From DATARH01 sp963847345 (GTDB lineage Bacteria; Pseudomonadota; Alphaproteobacteria; ATCC43930; CGMCC-115725), in assembly GCA_963847345.1 (NCBI GenBank), contig CAWJZU010000020.1, positions 62,001 to 126,000 of the forward strand: DNA of 64,000 nucleotides, written 5' to 3'. The stretch's first letter is position 1; each line of letters begins with the position of its first letter. A program made the translations under genes and the position numbers. Below the pieces are notes generated by a model, which was not told where the DNA came from, ran no database searches, and worked only from the letters and a program-made list of their open reading frames with translations. Positions 17,788 through 26,605 of the stretch are shown one piece after another.

Positions 17788-18681
17788 ATGCCCGAAACCG
17801 CTTTCCTCAACGCGCTCGCGGCGTTCCTGTCAGAACCCGGACGGCTGACGCCGGCGCCGGCATCGGTTGGTATCGCCGAACCGGCCGCCGCCGGCGAGGC
17901 GCCGGCGATCGTGCTGTCTCTGCCGGCCGTGCAGCGCCTCGGCCCCGGCGGCAGCGGCGGCGGGATCGAGCCGATGTCGGGAGCGCTGGCGGTCGACGTC
18001 GCGATCGATCTCGCGGCGCCGTTCCTGCCGGATTTGCCGGGGTTCAGCCTGGTCGACGCGGATCGCCTGAGCCTCATTCTGCCGCATGGCGGCCTGGTGC
18101 GTGCCGGCGGCGACACCGGGCCGCTCGCCGCGGCGGATTTTTCGCTGACCGTGGCCGGCGCGCCCCGTCCGCTGATGGCGCCGCCGCCCGCCGGCAACCG
18201 CATCAGCGTCGATCCGCTGCAGGGTATCGTCACCTTCGCGACGGCGCTCCCGGCCGCCGGCACGGTCGCCGCGCATTACCATATCGGCTCGTGGGAGCGG
18301 CGCACGATGCTGCTCGGCGGCGAGCTGCGGCTGGTCGTCTACGCGGCGGCGGCGGCCGATGTCGAAGCGTTGAGTGTCGCCGCGACGCGCTCGCTGCTCA
18401 ACGCCAATTTCCCGGGGGCCAATGTCCCCGGGGGCACTCTCTCCGGCCTGCGCAGCCTGGCGCTCGGCAAACTCGGCGCGACCGTTCCGCCGCCGCCGGC
18501 CGGCCTCAGCCTGCGCTCGCGCATTGCGCGATTTCAGTTCAAATTCGAGCATGTTATCGATGATGCCTTCTCGTCCGGCGGCATCATCCGCACCATCCCG
18601 ATCGCGACGACATTGAACGCGCTGCGCATCGACCCCGCCACGGGCCTGGAGGGTGTCGAGACTGAAACCGAAACCCGATAG
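17788..18681 (+). CDS. Unrecognised tail-cluster protein upstream of sheath (terminator/cap candidate)
   Basis: 297 residues, no signal peptide or membrane span, rich in beta strand in the first two-thirds (LSLILPHGGLVRAGGDTG; DPLQGIVTFATALPAAGTV) and then HYHIGSWERRTMLLGGELRL, a helix, and FKFEHVIDDAFSSGGIIRTI. I do not recognise a named family. Its place directly upstream of the sheath gene and the strand-helix block near residues 165-210 would suit a tail terminator or sheath/tube initiator, a component otherwise missing here; that is inference. ATG 17788 is 9 bp after the membrane protein gene. Confidence 0.5.
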   Translation: MPETAFLNALAAFLSEPGRLTPAPASVGIAEPAAAGEAPAIVLSLPAVQRLGPGGSGGGIEPMSGALAVDVAIDLAAPFLPDLPGFSLVDADRLSLILPHGGLVRAGGDTGPLAAADFSLTVAGAPRPLMAPPPAGNRISVDPLQGIVTFATALPAAGTVAAHYHIGSWERRTMLLGGELRLVVYAAAAADVEALSVAATRSLLNANFPGANVPGGTLSGLRSLALGKLGATVPPPPAGLSLRSRIARFQFKFEHVIDDAFSSGGIIRTIPIATTLNALRIDPATGLEGVETETETR

Positions 18682-18693
18682 AGAGAGCGCCTT

Positions 18694-20130
18694 ATGAGCG
18701 AGACCGTCGGCGAACTGATCATTCCGGGCACCTATATCGAGGTCCGTGCAGAGGGACTGATCGGTGTCGGTGGCATCGCCACCGGCAATATCGGGGTGGT
18801 AGGCACCGCCAATCGCGGTCCGCTCAACGAGGTGGTGATCCTCGGCAGCTCGGCCGATGCGCTGGCTGTGTTCGGCTCGCCCGATCCGTTCCCTGACGAT
18901 CCGGCCGCGATCGCGCACCTGACGCTCGCCCGTACGCTCGACCAGCTATTCGCCGGCGGCGCGTCAACCGTGTACGCGGTGCGGATCGCCAATCTGGCGG
19001 CCGATGTCGAAATGCGGTCGATGACCTGGCAGGTCGCGGCCGGCGCGACCAACCTCTTCACGCTAACGGCGACCTCGCCCGGCTCTTGGGCAAACAGCAT
19101 ACAGGCGACGCTGACCCCCGGCGCCGATGGCGGCCCCGCCCGCCTCGTGCTGCAGCTTGGCCGCGTGCGCGAGGCGTTCGAGGCGGCGACAGCGGCCGCA
19201 CTTGCCCGCGAGGTGAACCAGGAAAGCTCGCTGGTACGCGCCGGCACGGTGGCCGCCGCCAATGCCGACTTGGCGCCGACCACCGTTACGCCCGCTGCCG
19301 CCGATACCCGCGGCGGTCCGGACGGCGCCGGGGCGATGGGCACGCTGATCCCGGAGATCGCCGACGGCTTGGCGCTGCTGGAAGGCGAAGAGATCAACAT
19401 CGTCGTGGTCGCCGGATATGGGGCGGACACCGCCGCCGCGGCTCTGCTGACGCATCTCGAACACACCGAGAGCGCCGGAAACGAGCGCATCGCCATTCTC
19501 GGCACGCGCAGCGACCAGCTCGCCGGCATCGCGCAGGATTCGGCGGCGCTGTCGAACGGCCGCGTCGTGCTGGTCGCGCCGGGTCTCGTCACCAACGACG
19601 CCGCGCAGCCGGGCCTGCCGCAAATCGAGCTGCCGCCCGCCTACGCCGCGGCGCTGGTCGCGGGCAAGCTCTCGACGCTGGCGCCGCATGTCAGCCTGAC
19701 CAACAAGGACGTGCCGGCGCCGGGGCTGACCCAGCTCTACAGCCGCTCGCAGCAGAAGCAGCTGCTGCAGGAGCGCATCATGGTGCTGTTCCGGAACCTC
19801 GGCTTTCGCGCGCTGCGCGGCCTGACGACCGACGACGGTCCGTTCCGGCAGATCTCGGTGCGCCGCATCGTCGATTTTGCCAAGGCGGGTGTGCGCAAGG
19901 GCTCGAACCCCTATATCGGGCGCCTCAACAATCCCCGCGTCCGCACCGCGCTGCGCGCCACGCTCGACGGCTTCCTAGCGCAGATGGTGCAGGACGAGAT
20001 GCTGACCGCCTACACGCTCGACGTAGCCGCTACGCGGCGCCAGGAAATCGAGGGCATCTGCGCGGTGACGATGACACTGCAGCCGACCTTCTCGATCGAC
20101 TTCATCCGGGTGACAATGATCCTGCAATAG
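18694..20130 (+). CDS. Contractile tail sheath protein
   Basis: 478 residues. The N terminus (VGELIIPGTYIEVR) and the following GVVGTANRGPLNEVVILGS block are typical of phage/tailocin sheath proteins. The C-terminal handshake region is present: RRIVDFAKAGVRKGSNPYIG, then LNNPRVRTALRATLDGFL and a final strand FSIDFIRVTMILQ. Sheath subunits polymerise around the tube and contract on firing. The length fits the compact sheaths of bacteriocin- and injection-type systems. It has a ribosome site GAGAGAG and is followed 40 bp later by the tube gene, the canonical sheath-tube order. Confidence 0.93.
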   Translation: MSETVGELIIPGTYIEVRAEGLIGVGGIATGNIGVVGTANRGPLNEVVILGSSADALAVFGSPDPFPDDPAAIAHLTLARTLDQLFAGGASTVYAVRIANLAADVEMRSMTWQVAAGATNLFTLTATSPGSWANSIQATLTPGADGGPARLVLQLGRVREAFEAATAAALAREVNQESSLVRAGTVAAANADLAPTTVTPAAADTRGGPDGAGAMGTLIPEIADGLALLEGEEINIVVVAGYGADTAAAALLTHLEHTESAGNERIAILGTRSDQLAGIAQDSAALSNGRVVLVAPGLVTNDAAQPGLPQIELPPAYAAALVAGKLSTLAPHVSLTNKDVPAPGLTQLYSRSQQKQLLQERIMVLFRNLGFRALRGLTTDDGPFRQISVRRIVDFAKAGVRKGSNPYIGRLNNPRVRTALRATLDGFLAQMVQDEMLTAYTLDVAATRRQEIEGICAVTMTLQPTFSIDFIRVTMILQ

Positions 20131-20170
20131 TCCGCCCGCAGGGAGGCCATGGAGGCCCAGGGAGGGAACA

Positions 20171-20671
20171 ATGGCGACCAACGTCTATACCGGCGCCGAC
20201 GGCACGATCTCCGTCGCAGTCGAGGCCGGTCCCGAAGGCGATCTTGCCGGCGAGGTCGATACCGCCTATGGCTTGGCGCCGGTCGGCCGCGTGAGCAGCG
20301 TCGTTGTCAAGGTCACCAACGACGTCAAGCCGTTCCACGAGATGGGGCAGCGCTTCGCGACCGAGCTGCGGCCGGGCAATCTGAATGTCTACGGCACGAT
20401 CGGTCGGGCGCATGTCAACGGTGCGCTGCTCAAGCTGATGCTCGGCGCCGGTCCGGCCCAGAGCCGGCCGCAGGGCTCGTTCCCGAACCCGTCTTTCAAT
20501 CTCAGCATTCGCATGGAGAATCCGGCGCTGCCGGGCAACTTCTCGTCGGTGACGGTGATGGGGGTGAAGCTGTCGGAGTGGACCTTCACGCTGCCCGAAG
20601 ACGACTTCATCCTGGAGAATGTCGCGTTCCGCGCGCTCTGGGTGAAGGTAGAGGACGGCTCGGCCGGCTGA
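20171..20671 (+). CDS. Tail tube protein
   Basis: 166 residues, the usual size of gp19/FII/Hcp-fold inner-tube proteins. It is beta-rich: YTGADGTISVAVEAG at the start, RVSSVVVKVTNDVKPFHEMG, then FNLSIRMENPALPGNFSSV and the closing VTVMGVKLSEWTFTLPEDDF strands. It would stack as hexamers inside the sheath and carry the spike outward. A strong GGGAGGG ribosome site precedes ATG 20171. Its direct position after the sheath supports the call as much as the sequence does. Confidence 0.85.
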   Translation: MATNVYTGADGTISVAVEAGPEGDLAGEVDTAYGLAPVGRVSSVVVKVTNDVKPFHEMGQRFATELRPGNLNVYGTIGRAHVNGALLKLMLGAGPAQSRPQGSFPNPSFNLSIRMENPALPGNFSSVTVMGVKLSEWTFTLPEDDFILENVAFRALWVKVEDGSAG

Positions 20672-20678
20672 TCTGTCG

Positions 20679-21167
20679 ATGGCCCGCCCGCTCAGCGCAC
20701 AGGATTTGCTCGGCGGCGCCGGTGTGCGCCACACGGTGGCGATTCCCGGCGAGCTGCTGCCGGCCGGCGACAGCGACGCGGTCGCCGGCGGCGAGGTCGT
20801 CCTGCGGCCGCTGACGCTGCGCGACGTGCAGCGCGTCACCCAGGCGGCCAAGGAGGACCGGGTGCTGATCAGCGCATTGATGGTGCAGCAGGCGCTGGTG
20901 CAGCCGGAGCTCGGCGTCGATCAGGTCGCAAGCCTGCCGGCCGGGCTGGTGCGCTTTCTGCTGCAAGCGACGAACCGGCTGTCGGGCCTTGAGATCGGCG
21001 CCGGCGAACTCGAGGCGGCGGTGCGCGAGCCGATCGTGCGCGCCTGCTTTGTGCTGTCGCGCGAGTTCGGCTGGACGCCGGAGCAGTGCAGCGAGCTGAC
21101 CCTGGGCCAAGTGCTGCTGTATCTGGAAATGCTCGCTCGCGGCGAGACGCCGGAGACGCCGCTATGA
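20679..21167 (+). CDS. Tail assembly chaperone-like protein
   Basis: 162 residues, 8 bp after the tube gene. It has a short beta N terminus with GGEVVLRPLTLRDVQRVTQA, then an all-helical body (LISALMVQQALVQPELGV; LPAGLVRFLLQATNRLSG) resembling tail assembly chaperones that coat the tape measure during assembly. Its stop overlaps the next start (ATGATGA arrangement at 21164-21167), so the two are translationally coupled. No slippery heptamer was found at the junction, so a gpG/gpGT-type programmed frameshift is not supported. Confidence 0.6.
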   Translation: MARPLSAQDLLGGAGVRHTVAIPGELLPAGDSDAVAGGEVVLRPLTLRDVQRVTQAAKEDRVLISALMVQQALVQPELGVDQVASLPAGLVRFLLQATNRLSGLEIGAGELEAAVREPIVRACFVLSREFGWTPEQCSELTLGQVLLYLEMLARGETPETPL

Positions 21168-21514
21168 TGCGGCCGCCGCACAAGCTGCTTGCCGGGATCT
21201 GGCGCGATGCGGACGCGGTTATCGGCGTGGTGGGCGCGCTGCGTGATGCTGAGCAGGCGGTGGCACCGCTGACCACCAACCCGGCAGCGCCGCTCGCCGG
21301 GATCGCGGCGATTGCCTGGGCCTTCGAAGCTCCAGATGGCCGCGCGGCAATCGCGCGATCGCTGGCCCGGCTGCGCGGCACGGAGATGCCTTCCGCGCGA
21401 CGTGTTTATCGCGCGCCGCCATCGGGTCGAGGACCGGGGATCCGACGTGGGGTTCGGCCCGACGGCAGACACGATGCCGGACGGCGCTGCGGGCGGGTCG
21501 GCCCGCGCCGGTAA
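21164..21514 (+). CDS. Small tail-cluster protein, function unknown
   Basis: 116 residues from ATG 21164, which overlaps the preceding stop. The first 75 residues look genuinely coding (HKLLAGIWRDADAVIGVVGA; GIAAIAWAFEAPDGRAAIAR) and may be a second chaperone-like or helical adaptor. The last 35 are Arg/Gly-rich and run across the start of the next gene, so the true end may be earlier. In phage clusters the second small gene after the tube is often the partner chaperone. I cannot assign a family. Confidence 0.45.
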   Translation: MMRPPHKLLAGIWRDADAVIGVVGALRDAEQAVAPLTTNPAAPLAGIAAIAWAFEAPDGRAAIARSLARLRGTEMPSARRVYRAPPSGRGPGIRRGVRPDGRHDAGRRCGRVGPRR

Positions 21515-22235
21515 TGCCCGCTTCGGCGTCCGCCACGCGATCACCTCCACGAACGCAACTGCCACCGCGATTGATGCTAGGCCGTCCACCGCTCCCGCGC
21601 GCCAGGCGTCGGCATTGACCGAGGCTGTGCGGCAGGCAGCACGCCAGCCGATCGGCGCGACCCCCGCTTCCGCCCAGGCGCGGCACGTGGTCGATTCCAT
21701 TCTGAACGGGCTGCGGCCGTCGGCGGCGACGCTGCTCGCCGCGCTCGACATGCCGGCTCCCGCCTCGGTAGCCGACGAGAAGTCCACGCCGGCCTCACCG
21801 CCGCCGGCAACACAGATCGCTCGTGCCCTGACGAGCAGCGTGGCCCGGGTCGATGCCGCTCGTCACGCGAAGACCGGGAGCCTCGTGACTCCGACTGCGT
21901 TCGTGCCGTCCCGGCCCGATCCCTCGCCGCCGCCGACGCCGGCCGCATCGGGGTTCCGCCGACTCGCCGCACTGTTCGCGCAGCCGACCTCCGGCATGCC
22001 GGAGGCAAGCCCGGCTTTCGCCGCGGGCCCGGAGGCCGGCGCGATCTCTCGCCGACAACCGGCGCCGGTCTTCTCGCAAGCGACGGTGCGCGAGGCCGCC
22101 CCCGCGCGCTCCTTTGTCCTGCGGCATGTGAGCGAGGATGTCGCCGCCGAGGCGGAGGTGGCCGAGCTGCTGACGCGCGTGCTGCGGCGGGAGGCGAGGC
22201 GCCAGGGCATCGCCGATGAGGGGGGCGCGGCATGA
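21474..22235 (+). CDS. Low-complexity tail-cluster protein with conserved helical C terminus
   Basis: 253 residues from ATG 21474; GTG at 21402 or 21447 would lengthen it, and none has a clear ribosome site. Residues 1-200 are Ala/Pro/Ser-rich and probably disordered, with helical patches such as IARALTSSVARVDAAR. The last 45 residues (SFVLRHVSEDVAAEAEVAEL and LTRVLRREARRQGI) look like the conserved functional part, perhaps a docking helix for the hub or spike encoded next. Its stop overlaps the hub start. The family is not recognised. Confidence 0.5.
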   Translation: MPDGAAGGSARAGNARFGVRHAITSTNATATAIDARPSTAPARQASALTEAVRQAARQPIGATPASAQARHVVDSILNGLRPSAATLLAALDMPAPASVADEKSTPASPPPATQIARALTSSVARVDAARHAKTGSLVTPTAFVPSRPDPSPPPTPAASGFRRLAALFAQPTSGMPEASPAFAAGPEAGAISRRQPAPVFSQATVREAAPARSFVLRHVSEDVAAEAEVAELLTRVLRREARRQGIADEGGAA

Positions 22236-23299
22236 GCTACATGTTCCGGCCCAACGCGATCATCACTCTGGACGGGCGGAAGTTCAGCGCCGCCGAGGCG
22301 GCGCTCGCCGGTCTCGACCTGCAGCTCGGGCTTGGCGAATTCGGCGAGGCGCGGCTGTTGCTCTGGCCACGCTCCAAGCTGGCCAGCGCCACGACCGGGG
22401 CGAAGCTCGAACTCGCTCTCGGCGCGCAGGGGCAGGAGGCGGCGGTCTTTACCGGAGCGGTCGAAACCGTCACGCATGGGCCGGCCTCGCTGCTGATCGA
22501 GGCGCTCGAACCGACCGCGGCGCTGCACCGCAAATTCATCAGCCGCACGTTCCTCAATCAGACCGTCGCCGCGATCGTGCGCGACCTCGCCGACCCGGTC
22601 AGCGTCGCCGCCGCCGAATCCGATCTCGAACTCGGGCAGTACGGCGTCGAGAACCGGCGCAGCGTCTGGTGGCATCTGCGCGATCTCGCGCGCCTCGCCG
22701 GCTGCGACCTGGGCGCCACCGCTTCGGGCGAATTGCTGTGGCGGCCACGCGGGCGCGGCGACACGCGCGCGCTGCGCTATGGCGCCGACATGCTCGCCTT
22801 TTCCGAAGGCGAAGGCGTTGCCGCCGATGCCCCGGCAATCGCGCCGCACGGCAGCGCCAGCGCCGCCGGCACCGATCGCTGGCACTGGGTCAATGCCGAC
22901 CCGCTCGGCCAGAACCCGGACCCGGCACGGGTGCGCGGAGCGATCGTCAGCGAGGCGGCGGCGACAACGGCCAGCGACGCCGCCAAGGCGCGCAGCGCCG
23001 CGCGCGGCAAGTGCGGACGCGTCACCGTCTGGGGCCGGCCGGAGGTCCGTCCGGGCGACGGCATCGACCTGCAGAACCTGCCGGGGAGCGACAGCGGCGG
23101 GCTGCTCGCGGCGGCAGCTGCGGCCGCAGCGGCGGCGCTGGGCGGAGCAGGCGGTGGCGGCGGACCGGCTTGGCGGGCCGTGCGTGTTCGCCATCTCTTC
23201 GAAGGTACGCGTGGCTTCGTCAGCGTGCTCGAGCTGGAAGGGGGCGGGTCGGCCGCGGGCGGCGGTCTGCCCGGAGGACTTCCCGGGGGTCTGCCGTGA
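22232..23299 (+). CDS. Baseplate hub protein, gpD/gp27-like (late control D)
   Basis: 355 residues with the layout of phage P2 gpD, the N-terminal half of VgrG: YMFRPNAIITLDGRKFSAAE at the start, a ring domain with LGEFGEARLLLWPRSKL, FISRTFLNQTVAAIVRDLAD, and NRRSVWWHLRDLARLAGCDL. The C-terminal region has an unusually long Ala run (LLAAAAAAAAAALGGAGG) and a Gly-rich tail. It would form the trimeric hub under the tube that carries the spike. It overlaps the upstream gene by 4 bp, and the spike gene starts inside its stop. Confidence 0.85.
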   Translation: MSYMFRPNAIITLDGRKFSAAEAALAGLDLQLGLGEFGEARLLLWPRSKLASATTGAKLELALGAQGQEAAVFTGAVETVTHGPASLLIEALEPTAALHRKFISRTFLNQTVAAIVRDLADPVSVAAAESDLELGQYGVENRRSVWWHLRDLARLAGCDLGATASGELLWRPRGRGDTRALRYGADMLAFSEGEGVAADAPAIAPHGSASAAGTDRWHWVNADPLGQNPDPARVRGAIVSEAAATTASDAAKARSAARGKCGRVTVWGRPEVRPGDGIDLQNLPGSDSGGLLAAAAAAAAAALGGAGGGGGPAWRAVRVRHLFEGTRGFVSVLELEGGGSAAGGGLPGGLPGGLP

Positions 23300-23964
23300 G
23301 TTCGCTGATCGACGCGCTGCGCGCGATCATTCGCGACGAGCTGGCGGCGCGGCGGCCGCCCGAACTCGGCATCGTGACCCAGGTTTATCCGGGCGACGGC
23401 GGCGCCGGCAATCACCAGGCCGATCTCCGCCTGCGCAGCAGCGGGCTGGAACTGTCGCGCGTGCCGGTCGCGGTGCCGCGTCTCGGCTTCTCGCTGTTGC
23501 CGCGGCCGGGCGATCTGGTCGTGGTGCTGTTCGTCGATGGCGACGTGCATGCGCCGGTCGTGGTCGGCAGCCTCTACGATTCCGAGCGTCACCCGCCGCA
23601 GACCGCCGCGCTCGACGCCGCCTTCATCCCACCCGACGACCAGGACAGCGCGGTCAAGCGCTTCCACATCGCCACGCCCGGCGGCGGCAAGCTGACGATC
23701 GACGATGGCGGTCTCGTGTTCGAAGCCGGTGGCACGAAGCTGCAGATCGCCCAGGACGGCGATGTCAGCGTGACCTCGGCCAAGGCCATCGCGCTCGAGT
23801 CGCAGAGCGGGCTCACCCTCAAGGCCGGCAGCGACATGACAATCGAGGCGGCGACCGGCCTCACGCTGAAGGCGGCGCAGGTCGCGATCCAGGGCCAGGG
23901 AGAGATGAAGCTGCAAGGCGCCGCCGTGACCATCGCCGGCATGACCAGCTTCAGCGCGGCTTGA
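23296..23964 (+). CDS. Baseplate spike protein, gpV/gp5-like
   Basis: 222 residues from GTG 23296, which overlaps the hub stop (GTGA). Residues 1-110 form the gp5/VgrG OB-fold: LGIVTQVYPGDGG, RVPVAVPRLGFSLLPRPGD and LVVVLFVDGDVHAPVVVGSL. From residue about 135 a beta-helix follows with recurring short strands (LTIDDGGLVFEAGG; IEAATGLTLKAAQVAIQGQG), as in membrane-piercing spikes. Hub plus spike together equal a VgrG, here encoded by two genes as in phages and extracellular injection systems. Confidence 0.88.
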   Translation: MSSLIDALRAIIRDELAARRPPELGIVTQVYPGDGGAGNHQADLRLRSSGLELSRVPVAVPRLGFSLLPRPGDLVVVLFVDGDVHAPVVVGSLYDSERHPPQTAALDAAFIPPDDQDSAVKRFHIATPGGGKLTIDDGGLVFEAGGTKLQIAQDGDVSVTSAKAIALESQSGLTLKAGSDMTIEAATGLTLKAAQVAIQGQGEMKLQGAAVTIAGMTSFSAA

Positions 23965-23972
23965 GGAGCACG

Positions 23973-24308
23973 ATGGCCGGACCGCCCGTATCGATCGGCT
24001 GCGCCGTGGTCCTCTCACCGGGGGCCGCTGGGCCGCCCGACAGCGGGTTCATCAGCATAATACCGCAGGCGGTCGTTACCGCCAGCGGAGTGCCGCTCGC
24101 GACAATCGGCAGCATCTGCCAGATGGTAAATTCCGTCAGCGGCGTACCGTATCCGCTGCCGATCGGCCCCGGCGGCGGGTCGGGGTCGTTGCGCATCGCC
24201 GGTCAGGCGCTGGTGCGCATGGGCGACCTGATCCCCTCCGGTCCCGGCGTGCTCAGCATCATCGGCCCGCCGGCCGCGCCGTTTGTCGCCGATCAGGGGG
24301 CGCCGTAA
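23973..24308 (+). CDS. PAAR-like spike tip protein
   Basis: 111 residues from ATG 23973 with GAGGAG ahead. The sequence is Gly/Pro-rich with short strands: PPVSIGCAVVLSPGAAGPPD, VVTASGVPLATIGSICQMV and a closing LRIAGQALVRMGDLIPSGPG. This resembles PAAR/DUF4280-type caps that sharpen the spike and can carry effectors. No extra toxin domain is fused. It overlaps the gp25 gene (TAATG). Confidence 0.75.
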   Translation: MAGPPVSIGCAVVLSPGAAGPPDSGFISIIPQAVVTASGVPLATIGSICQMVNSVSGVPYPLPIGPGGGSGSLRIAGQALVRMGDLIPSGPGVLSIIGPPAAPFVADQGAP

Positions 24309-24761
24309 TGGCCAATCCGCTGCTCGGCCGCGATCTCGCGCTCGATTATCTGCTCGGGGCCTTCCGCGAGGACGCCGACCTGATCGCAGCGGCGTACTGG
24401 TGGGATCGCGCGCCGCGACCTCGCGCTGACCGAGGACGCGGACAACCTCGTGCAGGCGGTCGCCAATCGGCTAAAGACGCGGAAGGGAGAGCTGGCGGCG
24501 CTCGGTCATCCGGATTACGGCTCGCGGCATCACGAGCTGATGGGCGAACCCAATGTCGAGCGCACCCGCAATCTGATCAAGTTCTTCGTTCTGCAGGCGT
24601 TGCGCGACGAACCGCGAATCGAGCGCGTGCTGCGCGCCGATGTGCGCGCCGAGCACACGCCGCCGCGCGAAATCGTGCGGATCGAGCTGACGATCAAGCC
24701 GATCGGCGCCCAAACCGCGCTCAACCTGGTCGTGCCGTTCTCGCTGGAGGGCGGCCAATGA
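24308..24761 (+). pseudogene. Baseplate wedge protein gp25-like, frameshifted
   Basis: Starts at ATG 24308 (LLGRDLALDYLLGAFRED) but the homology moves to the next frame after about 24400 (RRDLALTEDADNLVQAV, KTRKGELAALGHPDYGSR), ending TGA 24759-24761. The HPDYGSR block and the C-terminal VRIELTIKPIGAQTALNLVV are diagnostic of the GPW/gp25 family, which triggers sheath contraction from the baseplate. The downstream part alone could start at GTG 24450 (103 residues) but would lack the N-terminal domain. A single +1 insertion explains the break. If it is real the machine would probably not fire; a consensus error is equally possible. Confidence 0.75.
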
Positions 24762-26605
24762 GCTTTGTCGCGGAGCCGTTCGGCCTGTTCGTCGACGACC
24801 TCTTGACGGGTCTGACCGGCGGCGTGGTTCGCGAGGGTTTTCGCTTCCTGCCCGAGGAGGCTCCGTTCCGGCTCGACCCTCCAGCGCCGCTGTTGCGCAA
24901 TACCGTACGCGTGCACGGCATCGCGGCCGGCGCGCATACCGTGTTCCGCACCGGCACCGACTACGTGATCGGCGCCGACGACACCGTCGTCTGGCAGCAG
25001 CAGGCGGACGGCTCGCCGCGTCCCGGCGCGGTGCTGCCCGACGTGGGTAGCCGGTTCTGGGTCAATTACGAGCACCAGGGCCTCGTGGAATCCGCCCCGC
25101 GCTTGACCGACCGCAACCCTGGCAGCGTCACGCGGCTGATCGCCGAGACCTTCGCGCGCGAATACGCGGTGATTTCGGGGCAGCTCGACGCGGTCTATCA
25201 GGCCGCCTTTATCGATACCGCCAGCGGCCGCGACCTCGATCAACTCGCCCTGCTGCTCGGCGTGACCCGCGTGACGGCGAGCGCCGCCAGCGGCAGCATC
25301 GTGTTTGCCCGCCGTACGCCCTCGCCGGCCGACGTGTCGATCCCGGCCGGGACGCGCGTCTCGACTTCGGACGCGCCGCCGACGCTGTTCGAGACGACCG
25401 AAGCACGCACCCTGCGGCGCGGCGAGATTTCCGTCGAGGCGCCGATCCGCGCGCTCACCGCCGGGCGCGACGGCATCGTGGCGGCCGGCGCGATCGGCGT
25501 CCTGCATCGCCCGCTGCTCGGCATCGAGAGCGTCACCAACCCACAGGCCACCGCCTTCGCCACCTCGGCCGAGGACGACGCCGCGCTGCGCGCCCGTTTG
25601 CGGCGCCGGCTGGAAGCCTCCGGCAAGGCCACCACTGGCGCGCTGATCGGCGCCCTGAGCGGCATTCCGGGGGTGCGCGAAAAGGACATTCGCGTCGCCG
25701 AGGACCCGATCGCCCGTCCCGGTCTGATCGAGATCGATGTCGCGTTGCCGCCGCAGCAGCAGGACGCGGCGGCGCTCGACGAGGTCGCCGCGCGCGCGCT
25801 CGCGCTGATCGAGGATACGCGGCCGGCCGGGGTGCGCGTCCTGGCCCGCCTCGCCGCCCCGCCGCTGCCGGCCGGCGAAACGCTGCCACCGCCCGGCGGC
25901 ATCCCCGACGAGGGACCCTCGCCGGTGCAGATCGTCGCCGGCGACACGCTGTTCTTCCCGGTCGATGTCAATGCCGTGCTGGTGCCGACGACGCTGGGGC
26001 TTTCGGGGGCCGAGCAGAACGCGCTGCGCGCCTCCGGCGAAAGCGAAATCCGCGCCTTCATCGAGGCGGCCGGGCTCGGGGAAGCGCTGGTCTACAACCA
26101 GCTCGTAAGCCGGCTGATGGCGATCCCCGGCATCCTCGACGTGGCGCTGGAAATGAGCCCGGCCGGCGAAGCCGGCGCGAAGCGCAAGAACATCCTGCCC
26201 GGCAAGCCCGCCGCGCGGGCCGCCGCCGGCGTGATCGCCGTCCGGGTCGGCGGCTTGCTGGTCATGCTCGACATCTCTCTGCGCATCACATTGAGGGGTG
26301 CCGGGCTTGAGGGGCCGCCCGAATTGCAGCGCGAGAACGCCCGCCAGAAGGTCGAATTTGAGCTGCGCGCCGGGGTGGCCACGCTTGCCCCCGACGATGG
26401 TTCGGGTTCCGGCACTGTTACGGTTGCGGCGCTGCGGGCACTGCTGCTGACCGCCGACGAATACACGGTGGACGATCTTCACTTCCAGGCGAGCTACGAA
26501 GACGCCGGGCTGCGCGTGTTGCAGCGCGACCCGGCGCTGCCGATAACCGGGATCGAACGTTTCTGGATCGGCTCGGTGACGCTGAGCAACGAGGCGGCGG
26601 GATGA
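24758..26605 (+). CDS. Baseplate J-like wedge protein (gpJ/gp6)
   Basis: 615 residues from ATG 24758, which overlaps the gp25 stop (ATGA). The baseplate-J core lies around residues 150-400: RDLDQLALLLGVTRVTASAA, then VSIPAGTRVSTSDAPPTLFE, then DDAALRARLRRRLEASGKAT and GALSGIPGVREKDIRV. The C-terminal part has EQNALRASGESEIRAFIEAA and LVYNQLVSRLMAIPGILDVA, repeating the wedge fold. The long N-terminal 130 residues are an extension beyond phage P2 gpJ, as often seen in injection systems. It forms the baseplate wedge with the gpI-like protein downstream. Confidence 0.88.
   Translation: MSFVAEPFGLFVDDLLTGLTGGVVREGFRFLPEEAPFRLDPPAPLLRNTVRVHGIAAGAHTVFRTGTDYVIGADDTVVWQQQADGSPRPGAVLPDVGSRFWVNYEHQGLVESAPRLTDRNPGSVTRLIAETFAREYAVISGQLDAVYQAAFIDTASGRDLDQLALLLGVTRVTASAASGSIVFARRTPSPADVSIPAGTRVSTSDAPPTLFETTEARTLRRGEISVEAPIRALTAGRDGIVAAGAIGVLHRPLLGIESVTNPQATAFATSAEDDAALRARLRRRLEASGKATTGALIGALSGIPGVREKDIRVAEDPIARPGLIEIDVALPPQQQDAAALDEVAARALALIEDTRPAGVRVLARLAAPPLPAGETLPPPGGIPDEGPSPVQIVAGDTLFFPVDVNAVLVPTTLGLSGAEQNALRASGESEIRAFIEAAGLGEALVYNQLVSRLMAIPGILDVALEMSPAGEAGAKRKNILPGKPAARAAAGVIAVRVGGLLVMLDISLRITLRGAGLEGPPELQRENARQKVEFELRAGVATLAPDDGSGSGTVTVAALRALLLTADEYTVDDLHFQASYEDAGLRVLQRDPALPITGIERFWIGSVTLSNEAAG

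Noticed and set aside
21140..21190. Programmed frameshift between the two chaperone-like genes
   Set aside because: No slippery heptamer; the genes are joined by a simple ATGA-type overlap.
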